Shown: positions 1-7,312 of the stretch, in pieces
Position numbering within the stretch: position 1 is the first letter of the stretch
Layout: the number at the start of each line of letters is the position of its first letter
Assembly: GCA_036278935.1 (NCBI GenBank)
Contig: DASUKA010000144.1
Coordinates: forward strand, 1-58,872
DNA: 58,872 bases
Reading direction: 5' to 3'
DNA from: DASSNR01 sp036278935
GTDB taxonomy: Bacteria > Gemmatimonadota > Gemmatimonadetes > Gemmatimonadales > Gemmatimonadaceae
Translations under genes and position numbers: made by a program
Notes under the pieces: model-generated
Database searches by the model: none
What the model saw: only the letters and a program-made list of their open reading frames with translations
What the model was told of the DNA's origin: nothing

Positions 1-357
1 GTCCTTGCATAGTGTGGCCAGCGCACGTGTGGCGCGAGCGCGGGCGGCCGTATCGGCCAGCAGCCTGCGGAGCGACGGCTGGTTGAACCCCTCATCCACC
101 ACCAATGGCATCACCTTCACGCCATGCTGCTTGGCCAGCGCAAGCACCCGCGGGTCGAGGCTACCCCATACCGTGCCGAGGCTGTCGACCGTGTAGACCT
201 GCGGAGCGACCACGGTCATCTCGTCGATGTGCTGCACGAAGCTGTTGTAGCTCTCCTCGGTGTCGACATAATAGAACAGCCGCTCGGGCGCGCTCTGGGC
301 GTGGAGCGATACGGCCAGCAGGAAGGGCGCGATGATGAGCGTGAGGCGTCGGAGCAT
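1..357 (-). CDS. Exported GH18-like glycoside hydrolase, N-terminal part
   Basis: An open frame runs on the minus strand from an ATG at 355-357 through the window edge, giving 119 residues with no stop. The first ~20 residues (MLRRLTLIIAPFLLAVSLHA) form a Sec signal peptide ending near Ala-Gln. The mature part reads YYVDTEESYNSFVQHIDEM, then a VAPQVYTVDSLG strand, then HGVKVMPLVVDEGFN. This is the beta-1 to beta-3 pattern of the GH18 domain in YaaH/SleL-type cell-wall hydrolases. The catalytic DxxDxE motif would lie beyond the edge, so activity cannot be judged. No strong ribosome site is visible. It is probably a periplasmic or secreted sugar hydrolase; the family call is moderately sure. 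Confidence 0.7.
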   Translation of the reverse strand, partial: MLRRLTLIIAPFLLAVSLHAQSAPERLFYYVDTEESYNSFVQHIDEMTVVAPQVYTVDSLGTVWGSLDPRVLALAKQHGVKVMPLVVDEGFNQPSLRRLLADTAARARATRALATLCKD

Positions 358-435
358 GGCAGGCAGTCCGTGCGGATGAACGGTGGGAAGTGGATGCGGC
401 CGGCGGCATCGCGCGGCACGTGCTTCCTACAATAG

Positions 436-470
436 ACAAACGCCCGCGCCGCCGGGAGGGAGCGCGGGCG
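436..470 (-). terminator. Rho-independent terminator after the propeller lipoprotein
   Basis: Perfect 9-bp arms CGCCCGCGC (441-449) and GCGCGGGCG (462-470) flank a 12-nt loop. Read on the minus strand, TTTGTC follows the stem. It lies about 25 bases after the stop of the gene ending at 496. The T-run is short. Confidence 0.6.
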
Positions 471-495
471 CGATGCGCCGTGAGGGCACCGGACG

Positions 496-1650
496 TTATG
501 GACGCCAGACCGGCCAGTACTCGTCCGAAAAGAAGTCCGCCGTGATGCTCGCCGCATCCGACCCATCGGCGCTCATCACGTAGATCTCCGCGTCGCCGTC
601 GCGGTTGGTCTGGAACGCGATGCGGGTGCCGTCCGGCGACCAGTCCGGCTCATCGTTCACCACGCCATCCGGACTCTGCGTGAGCAGGGTGACGTTCGCC
701 CCATCGGCATCCATGACGGCTATGTTGTCCGCGGAGCCGTCGCCCCGCCCGGACACGAAGACGATCGTCGCGCTGTCCGGAGACCACGCCGGTTCCACGG
801 AGTACGTCGCCGAGTCGTCACGCAGGGTGCTGACGTGGGAGCCATCGGCGTCCATCACGAGGATGGAGTGGCTGTCGTCGAAAACGATGCGGCTGCCGTC
901 GGGCGACCAGCGCGGATTCTCGCCGGAGCGCTGGATGAGAGTCTGCGCGCTGCCATCGGCGTTCATCACGTAGATGCCCATCGCGAGCGCATCCTCGGTG
1001 CTGGCCAGTCGATCGCTCTCGAAAGTGATCCGCGAGCCATCGGGCGACCATTGCGGAAAGCCATCGAAGGCATCGGTGCTGGTGAGGCGGACGGGATCGC
1101 TCCCATCCGCGTTCATGACGTAGATCTCGAAGTTGCCGTCGCGGTTGGTGGAATAGGCGATCCGGCTGCCGTCCGGTGACCACGCCGCGTCATACACCAG
1201 GTTGTTCGTGCTGCTCGTGAGGCGGGTGACGTCAAAGCCGTCCGCGTCCATCGTGTAGAGGTCGTGCGCACCGTCGCGCGTACTGCCGAAGAGGATGCGG
1301 GGGGTGCGTGCCTGGCAGGAGACGCCGATCGGCACGAGCAACATACCGCCCGCCGGCACCGTGACCGTTCGCGTGGCCGGCGCGCTCAACTCGCAGTTCG
1401 TGGCCACGCCCGTCACTCGCACGGTATGGCTGCCGCCGGCGACATGATCTGCCTTCAGCGCGCCGCCCGAGGCGTGGAGGAACTGCCATGGGCCGTCATC
1501 CACAGCGGCCAGGTAGCCGATGTCGGGGTCCAGGCCGCTCGTGACCGCCACGAGCTGAAGGCTCCCCTCATCGGGACCGGAGGAATCGCTGCACGCCGCG
1601 GCGGCGAGCGCGAGCAGGAGCGCGAGCATGGCGCTCGATCGAAGATGCAT
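496..1650 (-). CDS. Lipoprotein with WD40-like (PD40/TolB-type) beta-propeller
   Basis: The 384-residue protein starts at ATG 1650 (MHLRSSAMLALLLALAAAAC). The start was chosen because it gives a clean lipoprotein signal with lipobox A-A-A-C; an in-frame extension upstream adds 18 basic residues with no export signal. After a Ser/Gly-rich linker and a ~90-residue N-terminal domain come at least five repeats of the form WSPDGSRIAY followed by IYVMNADGS and a (T/R)LT turn, which is the PD40 repeat of TolB-like propellers. Such proteins are surface or periplasmic scaffolds; no enzyme motif is visible. It stands alone between two hairpins. The specific ligand is unknown. Confidence 0.85.
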   Translation of the reverse strand: MHLRSSAMLALLLALAAAACSDSSGPDEGSLQLVAVTSGLDPDIGYLAAVDDGPWQFLHASGGALKADHVAGGSHTVRVTGVATNCELSAPATRTVTVPAGGMLLVPIGVSCQARTPRILFGSTRDGAHDLYTMDADGFDVTRLTSSTNNLVYDAAWSPDGSRIAYSTNRDGNFEIYVMNADGSDPVRLTSTDAFDGFPQWSPDGSRITFESDRLASTEDALAMGIYVMNADGSAQTLIQRSGENPRWSPDGSRIVFDDSHSILVMDADGSHVSTLRDDSATYSVEPAWSPDSATIVFVSGRGDGSADNIAVMDADGANVTLLTQSPDGVVNDEPDWSPDGTRIAFQTNRDGDAEIYVMSADGSDAASITADFFSDEYWPVWRP

Positions 1651-1758
1651 GGGCGCGGTGCGCGGATGGACTCTGGGAGCGAAACGAGGCCGGCGGGACT
1701 TCACGCCGCCTTACGGGATTCCTCTCAGGGACGAGGCGGCGTGCGATCGGGCAACCGC

Positions 1759-1812
1759 CAGACGCGTACGGGCGGAAGGGATCTGGTGCTCCCTTCCGCC
1801 CGTACGCGTCTG
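1759..1812 (-). terminator. Perfect 23-bp inverted repeat downstream of kamA
   Basis: Arms 1759-1781 and 1790-1812 are exact reverse complements (23 bp, starting CAGACGCGTACGGGCGG) around an 8-nt loop. It lies 18 bases beyond the kamA stop and about 110 bases before the next minus-strand gene. There is no T-run on either side, so intrinsic termination is inferred from position only. It could equally be an mRNA 3'-end stabiliser or a protein site. Confidence 0.5.
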
Positions 1813-1829
1813 CTGCGAAGATGGCGGTG

Positions 1830-3014
1830 CTACTCGTTCGCCGCTCTCCGCCGCGTCTTGCGCTCGCGGCGTGGCGCCTTCGCGAGCTGGATCGGCAGCA
1901 CGTCCGCTTCCCCGACGTCCCCCGCCTCCGCCGCCACTCCGCACGCCGCCATGGCCGCCACCTGCCGCGGCTGCTTGTATACGTAGCGGCCGCCGGCGTA
2001 GTTCCTGAACACCACCTCGTCGTCGTTGATCTCCTCCACGTACTCGGGCAGGAGCGGCACCTTGCCGCCGCCGCCAGGCGAGTCGATCACGAAGTGCGGC
2101 ACGGCGAGCCCCGACGTCCAGCCGCGGAGCGCCTTGATGATCTCGAGCCCCTTCTGCACCGTCGTCCGAAAATGCTCGGCGCCGGCCACCTGATCGCACA
2201 TATAGATGTAGTATGGCCGCACGCGCGCGGCGAGCAGCTTGCGCATGAGCTCCATCATCACCGCGGGGTCGTCGTTCACCCCCCTGAGCAGCACGGTCTG
2301 GCAGCCCAGCGGCACGCCGGCATCGGCCAGCCGGCCGAGCGCCGCCACCGAGGCGGGCGTGAGCTCGCTCGGATGATTGAAGTGCGTGTTCATGTACACC
2401 GGGTGGTACTTCTTCACCATCTCGCAGAACTCCGGCGTGATGCGCTCCGGCAGGTGCGAGGTGATGCGGCTCCCGATGCGGATGATCTCGATATGTGGAA
2501 TCTCGCGCAGCTTCTGGAAGAAGTATTCCAGCCGCCGGTCGGAGAGCATCATGGGATCGCCGCCACTCATGATCACATCGCGGATCTCGGTGTGCTCTCT
2601 CAGATACGCGAACGCCGAGTCGAACTGGTTGAGCGGAATCTTCTCCGGATCGCCCACCTTGCGCCGCCGCGTGCAGAAGCGGCAGTACGACGCGCACACC
2701 GGGCTCACGAGAAAGAGCGCACGGTCCGGATATCGGTGCGTGATGTTCGGCACCGGGGAATCGGCGTCCTCGTCGAGCGAGTCGATGATCCCGTCGTGGA
2801 TCTCCAGTTCATCCACCGTGGGCACGTACTGGCGCCACATGGGATCGCCGACCTCGGTAATCTGCTCCAGCGCGGCCGGCGTGATGCGCATCTGGAAGTT
2901 GTCGAATGCGGGCTTGAGGGCCTCGACGTCGATCACGTCGTGGCCGAACTTCTCGGCCAACCGCTCGAGCGTCGCGATGCTTTGCTCCTTCAGGATGCTC
3001 TGCCATTCACTCAT
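1830..3014 (-). CDS. kamA: Lysine 2,3-aminomutase-family radical SAM enzyme
   Basis: The 394-residue enzyme is predicted to interconvert L-lysine and beta-lysine using a [4Fe-4S] cluster, SAM and PLP. The cluster motif is CASYCRFC (C107, C111, C114), followed by TRRR whose first Arg aligns with the carboxylate-binding Arg of clostridial LAM. GGGGK (K318) is the PLP lysine. D274 (YMCDQ) and D311 (VIDSP) sit exactly where clostridial Asp293 and Asp330 hold the substrate epsilon-amino group, so a lysine-like substrate is likely and glutamate is not. The C-terminal zinc cysteines of clostridial LAM are absent, leaving one isolated Cys. It is last in an operon, 6 bases after the GNAT stop. EpmB (EF-P modification) is less likely because the protein is longer and no epmA or efp is nearby. 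Confidence 0.88.
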   Translation of the reverse strand: MSEWQSILKEQSIATLERLAEKFGHDVIDVEALKPAFDNFQMRITPAALEQITEVGDPMWRQYVPTVDELEIHDGIIDSLDEDADSPVPNITHRYPDRALFLVSPVCASYCRFCTRRRKVGDPEKIPLNQFDSAFAYLREHTEIRDVIMSGGDPMMLSDRRLEYFFQKLREIPHIEIIRIGSRITSHLPERITPEFCEMVKKYHPVYMNTHFNHPSELTPASVAALGRLADAGVPLGCQTVLLRGVNDDPAVMMELMRKLLAARVRPYYIYMCDQVAGAEHFRTTVQKGLEIIKALRGWTSGLAVPHFVIDSPGGGGKVPLLPEYVEEINDDEVVFRNYAGGRYVYKQPRQVAAMAACGVAAEAGDVGEADVLPIQLAKAPRRERKTRRRAANE

Positions 3015-3020
3015 GGCGAT

Positions 3021-3536
3021 CTATGCTCCCCGCCCGGTGGGCGAGTGATGGAACCGTTTGGTGAGGATGATCCGGTCGTCACCCGGCGCGTAGAAGTCGC
3101 GCACGCGGCCAGCCTCCGTGTATCCGCGTTGCCGGTAGAAGGCGCGCGTCGGAGCGTACTCGGATCGGGACGATGTTTCGACGACCAACAACCTGGCGTG
3201 CTGTCCCGTGAGCCTTCGTTCGACCTCAGTGAGGAGGGTGGTTCCGATGCCTGCCCGGTGCATCGCCGGGTCGACCGCGATCCAGTACAGATCGAAGGTG
3301 CGGTCGGTATCCGGGGTGGGACCGTAACAGGCGTAGCCCGCCAGCTCGTCTTCCGGGGTGAAGGCGCCGAGGAAGAAGTAGTCCGAGCTGTCGGGGAGAG
3401 CGTCAAACAACTCCAGCGCCACGTCGACCTCGTCGGAACGGAAGACGCTCGTGGCTCGGAGTATCGCCGCCACGCGATCGCGATGGTGCGCGCCGAGCGG
3501 GGCGATGTGCAGCGCGGCAAAGGGCACGACGGTCAT
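3021..3536 (-). CDS. GNAT-family N-acetyltransferase in the kamA operon
   Basis: The 171-residue protein starts at ATG 3536, 8 bases after the upstream ATP-grasp stop. This start was chosen over a basic, Arg-rich extension. The core shows the GNAT fold: an N-terminal helix with HRDRVAAILRATSVF, a strand LAGYACYG, motif A (IAVDPAMHRAGIGTTLL) whose R-x-G-x-G loop binds acetyl-CoA, and the ARAFYRQRGY-type motif B near residue 135. It is shorter than AblB, the beta-lysine N6-acetyltransferase. Next to kamA, an acetylation of beta-lysine or of a product containing it is a reasonable inference, but the acceptor cannot be read from sequence. Confidence 0.85.
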   Translation of the reverse strand: MTVVPFAALHIAPLGAHHRDRVAAILRATSVFRSDEVDVALELFDALPDSSDYFFLGAFTPEDELAGYACYGPTPDTDRTFDLYWIAVDPAMHRAGIGTTLLTEVERRLTGQHARLLVVETSSRSEYAPTRAFYRQRGYTEAGRVRDFYAPGDDRIILTKRFHHSPTGRGA

Positions 3537-3544
3537 GCGCAGCG

Positions 3545-4606
3545 TTACCGCTTGTCGTCCGCGAACAACTCGATGGCCGTCGCGTCCTGGCCAAGGACAA
3601 TACCCGACAGGCGCTGCGCCAGCGCCCACCGATCTTCGTCCGGCTCGCGGTGGCGCTCGAGTCCCAGCTCGCACACCGCCCGGACGAGCGCGGCGTAGTC
3701 CATGCCCGCCGCACTCGCCATCCGCGCGAGCCCGGCGTCGGGTGCGATGTCGGGATTCGCGTTCACCTCGAGCAGCCAGGGGCGGCCATCCTGGTCGATG
3801 CGGAAATCCACGCGCCCGTAGCCGTCACCGCCCACGATCCGCCACGCGGTGCGCGCGATCCGCTCGAGCTCGCGCCGCAGTCCACCGGGAAGATCGGCGG
3901 GGCACACCGGCTGGGTTCCGACATCCTCCGTGCTCCCGGTGTCCCACTTGGCGCGGTACGAGACGATACGCCACATCCCGTCCGGCAGGGCATCGAAGTG
4001 AATCTCGGACACGGGAAGCACGTCGTTCCCCACGATCCCGACGTTCACCTCTCGCCCGTCCACGTAGTGTTGCACGATCACGTCGTCCCATCGCTCGTGC
4101 ATGGCACTCACGCGCCTGCCGAGCGCGCGTGCGCTGCGCACCACCGAGCGCTGCTCAACACCGATGGACGCATCCTCGGCGGCCGGCTTGGCGATGGCCG
4201 GAAAGCCCACCGAGGGAAGGGCGCCGCCGCGGCGGACGACCGCGTAGCGCGGAATCGGCAGACCCGCCCGGTCGAGCACGGCGTTCACCACGTGCTTGCG
4301 CAGGCAGAGCGATGTGGTCCACGAGGAGCTGCCGGTGAACGGCAGCCCCAACGCCTCGAGGGCCGAGATGGTGGAGGCCTCGAGCTCCGCCACGCCGTCA
4401 ATCCCTTCGCACAGGTTGAAGACGAGGTCGGGCTTGGCGCGGCGCAGGCGCTCCATCCAGCGGCCGTCGGTGTGCGCAGGCAGGCGCACCACCGTATGCC
4501 CTTCAGCGCCCAGCACGGCCTCGACGGCTTCGATCGTTCCCAGGATATTGAGATCCGGGTCCGCTCCAAGCGCCGAGGCGCCATCGAACAAGAGGACGAT
4601 CTTCAT
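3545..4606 (-). CDS. Ddl-like ATP-grasp ligase (first of a pair)
   Basis: The 353-residue protein starts at ATG 4606, preceded by a GGGAGAG ribosome site. The layout follows the D-Ala-D-Ala ligase fold: an N-terminal Rossmann-like domain with FNLCEG (63-68) and LPFTGSS (89-94), ATP-binding K140 in IAKPAAEDASIGV, E186 in YVDGREVNVG, and the metal-binding set D267 (GRVDFRID), E280 and N282 (LLEVNANPD). It should form an amide bond from an acyl-phosphate. It differs from canonical Ddl in its glycine-loop sequence and in lying next to a second ATP-grasp and kamA, not in a division/cell-wall cluster. It is probably a dipeptide or amino-acid amide ligase of an unassigned pathway. The substrate is unknown. 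Confidence 0.85.
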   Translation of the reverse strand: MKIVLLFDGASALGADPDLNILGTIEAVEAVLGAEGHTVVRLPAHTDGRWMERLRRAKPDLVFNLCEGIDGVAELEASTISALEALGLPFTGSSSWTTSLCLRKHVVNAVLDRAGLPIPRYAVVRRGGALPSVGFPAIAKPAAEDASIGVEQRSVVRSARALGRRVSAMHERWDDVIVQHYVDGREVNVGIVGNDVLPVSEIHFDALPDGMWRIVSYRAKWDTGSTEDVGTQPVCPADLPGGLRRELERIARTAWRIVGGDGYGRVDFRIDQDGRPWLLEVNANPDIAPDAGLARMASAAGMDYAALVRAVCELGLERHREPDEDRWALAQRLSGIVLGQDATAIELFADDKR

Positions 4607-4724
4607 TCGGCTCTCCCGCGTGTGGTGGAGCAACAGCTCGCGACACGGATGATCGGAGGGACGCCAGGCGGGGAGGCGACGCGTGCATCGCCCCCACGTC
4701 CGGCCGGCTCCATGCCGGCGGCGC

Positions 4725-6149
4725 CTAGCCCGCGATGCCCGCGTTCGCCCGCGCATCATCGGGGCGACTGCACTCGGGAGCGAACCCGGGCGCTGGGGCG
4801 TACGCTGACTGGGCGCGCACGGCAGACGCCGGCAGGGGAACACCCTGCCGTGCTGCGGCACATCGCACGCACGCCTGGATGAGCTCGTCGTAGCTCATCC
4901 CAGCGGCGCGCGCGGCCTTCGGAAAGCACGAATTGTCCGCGGGGTCGGGGAGGATCCCCGGGAGGGGATTCACCTCCACCACGTTCGGCACGCCGGCCGC
5001 GTCGAGCCGCACATCGATGCGCGACCAGTCGCGGCAGCCGAGCACGTGATAGGCGCGGAGCACGACCGTTTCGATCCTGCTCCCGAGCGCCTCGTCGATC
5101 CGCGCCGGACATTCGAAGATCTCGAGGGCGTGCTCCGGATGATCCCAGAGCCATTTCGCCTCGAAGCCGTAGACGGGGAGCGCCCCGCTCGGCAAAGCTG
5201 AGAAGTTCATCGCGACGAGGGGCAGCATGCGTGCCGCCTCGCCGTTGCCAAGCACTGCGCAGGTGAATTCGGCACCCGGCAGGTACTCCTCGATGAGCAC
5301 CGGTTGCGCGTACTGCTCGAGGAGCTCGCCGACGCGCGCGTCCAGCTCCCTGCGCGTGCGGCAGAAATTCTTCTCTGTGATCCCCTTGGAGGAGCCTTCA
5401 TGAAGGGGCTTGATGAACCAGGGAGGAGAAAGGAGAGAGGAGAGGGGAGAAACGGCCTCGGAGGCGAGAGCCTTCCCCGAGGAGCCGATTCCTTTCTCCT
5501 TTCGCAGTTCATCCACCTCCCGCACCACCGCAAAGCGCGCCGTCGGCACGCCGTGGAACGCGAGGGACTCCTTCGTCCGGGCCTTGTCCAGACAGAGCGA
5601 GAGCGTGAAGGGGTCGCTCCCGGTGTACGGGATGCCAAAAAATTCGCAGATGGCCGGCACGTGGGACTCGCGGTTCACGCCGCGCAGTCCTTCGGCCATG
5701 TTGAAGACGATGTCAGGGTGTTCGGCCCGCAGCCGAGCGGGGAAGTCGGCGGTCGCCTCGAGACGGATCACCTCGCCCAGCGCGCTGAGCGCGCCCTCGA
5801 CCGCGGCGATGGTGCTCTCGCTGTCCCACTCGGCAAACGCATCGGGAGGAGAGAAGCGGGGAGTGCGTTGCGAGTGGTGGGTTATGAGGTGTGAGCTGTG
5901 GGTTGTGCCACGGCCGAGACGAGCGGAGCTCTCCCCCCGCCTACCCGACACCCGGCTCCCGACACCCGGCCGTTCCTCACCCACTGACCCACTGCCTCTC
6001 GCCTTTCTCCTTTCTCCTCTCTTGCTTCTCGCCTCTCGCGCTCTACTGGGAGGCTCGTCTTCGGAGCGCGGAACGTCTCCGTCGTCCTCGCCGAAGGACG
6101 GGACGGCCGGAGCCGGTTTCTGGTTGTAGGCGAATCCGATTCGCGTCAT
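4725..6149 (-). CDS. Ddl-like ATP-grasp ligase carrying two in-frame repeat insertions
   Basis: The 474-residue protein starts at ATG 6149 (MTRIGFAYNQKP) with GTGGAG just upstream; an ATG 33 bases earlier is less likely. ATP-grasp landmarks are FNMAEGLRG, FGIPYTGSDP, FIKPLHEGSSKGI, IEEYLPGAEFT, and E392/N394 in VVEVNPLPGI. Two stretches do not belong to the fold: residues ~36-102, rich in Arg/Ser/Gly and ending just before the conserved FAEWDSESTI helix, and ~215-243 in the loop before FIKPL. Both are translated copies of the dispersed palindromic repeat found between genes in this window. The frame stays open through both, so the protein is probably made with disordered loops. It is first in the kamA operon. 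Confidence 0.82.
   Translation of the reverse strand: MTRIGFAYNQKPAPAVPSFGEDDGDVPRSEDEPPSRAREARSKRGERRKARGSGSVGEERPGVGSRVSGRRGESSARLGRGTTHSSHLITHHSQRTPRFSPPDAFAEWDSESTIAAVEGALSALGEVIRLEATADFPARLRAEHPDIVFNMAEGLRGVNRESHVPAICEFFGIPYTGSDPFTLSLCLDKARTKESLAFHGVPTARFAVVREVDELRKEKGIGSSGKALASEAVSPLSSLLSPPWFIKPLHEGSSKGITEKNFCRTRRELDARVGELLEQYAQPVLIEEYLPGAEFTCAVLGNGEAARMLPLVAMNFSALPSGALPVYGFEAKWLWDHPEHALEIFECPARIDEALGSRIETVVLRAYHVLGCRDWSRIDVRLDAAGVPNVVEVNPLPGILPDPADNSCFPKAARAAGMSYDELIQACVRCAAARQGVPLPASAVRAQSAYAPAPGFAPECSRPDDARANAGIAG
5421..5505. repeat. Composite palindromic repeat, copy inside ATP-grasp gene (loop 2)
   Basis: A purine arm GGAGGAGAAAGGAGAGAGG (5422-5440) pairs with CCTTTCTCCTTTCG (5491-5504) across a centre containing CCCCGAGGAGCCG. 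The same arms and a related centre occur in intergenic copies at 55954-56026 and 50057-50160. It is in frame and adds about 28 residues. Confidence 0.8.
5844..6042. repeat. Composite palindromic repeat, large copy inside ATP-grasp gene (N-terminal loop)
   Basis: The order is a purine arm GGGAGGAGAGAAGCGGGGAG, a GTGGGTTATGAGGTGTGAGC segment, CTACCCGACACCCGG-type arms, CCGTTCCTCACCCACTGACC, then CTTTCTCCTTTCTCCTCTC. This is the same module order as the intergenic copy at 25881-26100. It is translated in frame as residues ~36-102 of the ligase. Confidence 0.85.
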
Positions 6150-6285
6150 CTGCTCCACTGGTCGCGTGCCGTCCGTGATCACTCACCTGCCAAGCATGGC
6201 CTGGTGTCGGCGCACTCACGATGTGCTGGTGAGCAAACGCTCCCGCAGCCGTGTGCAAGCGCGATGCCAGATTGAAAGTGCGCGG

Positions 6286-6314
6286 AAAATACAAGTGAGC
6301 AAAACGCCGCGCAA
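6286..6314 (-). promoter_or_regulatory. Sigma-70-like promoter for the ATP-grasp/GNAT/kamA operon
   Basis: On the minus strand TTGCGC (6309-6314), a 17-bp spacer and TATTTT (6286-6291) lie in an unusually AT-rich stretch. The leader to the ATG at 6149 would be about 130 bases. No other good promoter was seen within the operon. Confidence 0.6.
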
Positions 6315-6437
6315 TGCAGTTGTACGTAGGACGCGAAAAAATGTTCGGCGCAACCGGAGCCGCCTGACGCGCGGACGCCAGCCGGGCTCGCGCGGGCCGC
6401 CCGGCGGCGCCGCAGGGAGTCAGTCGGCCCGACGCGG

Positions 6438-7187
6438 TCAGACCTTGTGGTAGGCCAGGCGTGCGGCCTCACGCTGGTCGTCCGCCACGTAGATCTCGAA
6501 ATCGGAAAAGAAGCCCGGAGCCTCCGCCTGGAGCAGCCGGAGGATGATGATCGACAGACGGCGAATCTCCACCTCGGCGCCCTCGCTCGCGCGGAGCTCG
6601 AGCATGGTGCGCCAGGCCCGGACGTTGGCCGTCGCGACGATCTTCGTCTCCGTGGAGTTGGGCAGCACGCCGCGCGCCGCCTCGCGCGCCATCTTCCGGC
6701 GGTGCACCCGATCGTCCACCCAGGCGTAGCGCTGCATCAGCTGCTCCACGAGCGACACGTAGGTCGCGAGCGCGCCCTCCATCTGGGAGCGCCACTCCTG
6801 CTCCAGCGTCTCGTCCCCGATCATCGCCGGCGGGACCACGAAGCTGGCGGCCGATTCGTTCACGTAGCGCTGGGAGAGTTGCGAGTACGCCCAGCCGGCA
6901 CGGTGCCGCACCAGCTCGTGCGTGAGCGAGCGGCTCACCCCTTCGAGGAGCAACGAGTACGTGGCGTGCTCGAGCACGCTCCCGTGTCCCTGCCGCTTGA
7001 TGTTCTCGAGATACTCGCGCGTGGCGCGGCTGGCCGGGTTGCGCTGACTCATGTAGCACAGCCGGCCGGCGAATTCGGCCAGCCGTTCGCCGTCCGTGCT
7101 CTCGCCCAGCCAGGTGACCGGCAGATGAGCGGGTTCGGTGAAGACAGGACGCGCGAGGAGCGTGACGGTGGGCTCGTAGATGAACAC
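6438..7187 (-). CDS. thyX: Flavin-dependent thymidylate synthase
   Basis: ThyX makes dTMP from dUMP using methylene-tetrahydrofolate, FAD and NADPH. The protein of ~249 residues contains the signature RHRAGWAYSQLSQRY, which is the RHRx7-8S FAD/dUMP motif in its longer form, plus an upstream FAGRLCYMS and GHGSVLEHATYS. I chose a GTG at 7187 (MFIYEPTVTLLARP), where the conserved part begins. The only upstream ATG, at 7256, lies inside a dispersed repeat and would add 23 Pro/Cys-rich residues. Neither start has a clear ribosome site. No thyA is seen in the window. The enzyme call is firm; the start is not. Confidence 0.93.
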   Translation of the reverse strand: MFIYEPTVTLLARPVFTEPAHLPVTWLGESTDGERLAEFAGRLCYMSQRNPASRATREYLENIKRQGHGSVLEHATYSLLLEGVSRSLTHELVRHRAGWAYSQLSQRYVNESAASFVVPPAMIGDETLEQEWRSQMEGALATYVSLVEQLMQRYAWVDDRVHRRKMAREAARGVLPNSTETKIVATANVRAWRTMLELRASEGAEVEIRRLSIIILRLLQAEAPGFFSDFEIYVADDQREAARLAYHKV

Positions 7188-7211
7188 GGGGAGCGGGGAA
7201 AAGAATGAAGT

Positions 7212-7306
7212 GGGGGAACACGGGGGGCAGGGAGTAGGGTGTCGGGGAACGGGCATGGGCGAGAGGATCTCTCTGCCTGCCTACCCGATACCCGACCTGA
7301 CCCCCG
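7212..7306. repeat. Composite palindromic repeat between the flavoprotein gene and thyX
   Basis: The left arm GGGAGTAGGGTGTCGGGG (7230-7247) is opposed by CTACCCGATACCCGACC (7281-7297). The centre has GGGAACGGGCATGGGCG, nearly identical to the copy at 51296-51324. It contains an ATG in frame with thyX. Confidence 0.75.
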
Positions 7307-7312
7307 CGCAAC

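Noticed and set aside
1830..3014. EpmB (EF-P beta-lysylation) as the role of the aminomutase
   Set aside because: The protein is longer than EpmB, and neither epmA nor efp is near. The operon partners are ligases and an acetyltransferase. It is not formally excluded.
1821..3698. 625-codon plus-strand open frame opposite kamA and the GNAT gene
   Set aside because: Its sequence is Arg/Ala/His-rich with no domain, while the opposite strand encodes a textbook radical SAM enzyme. It is a GC-driven shadow.
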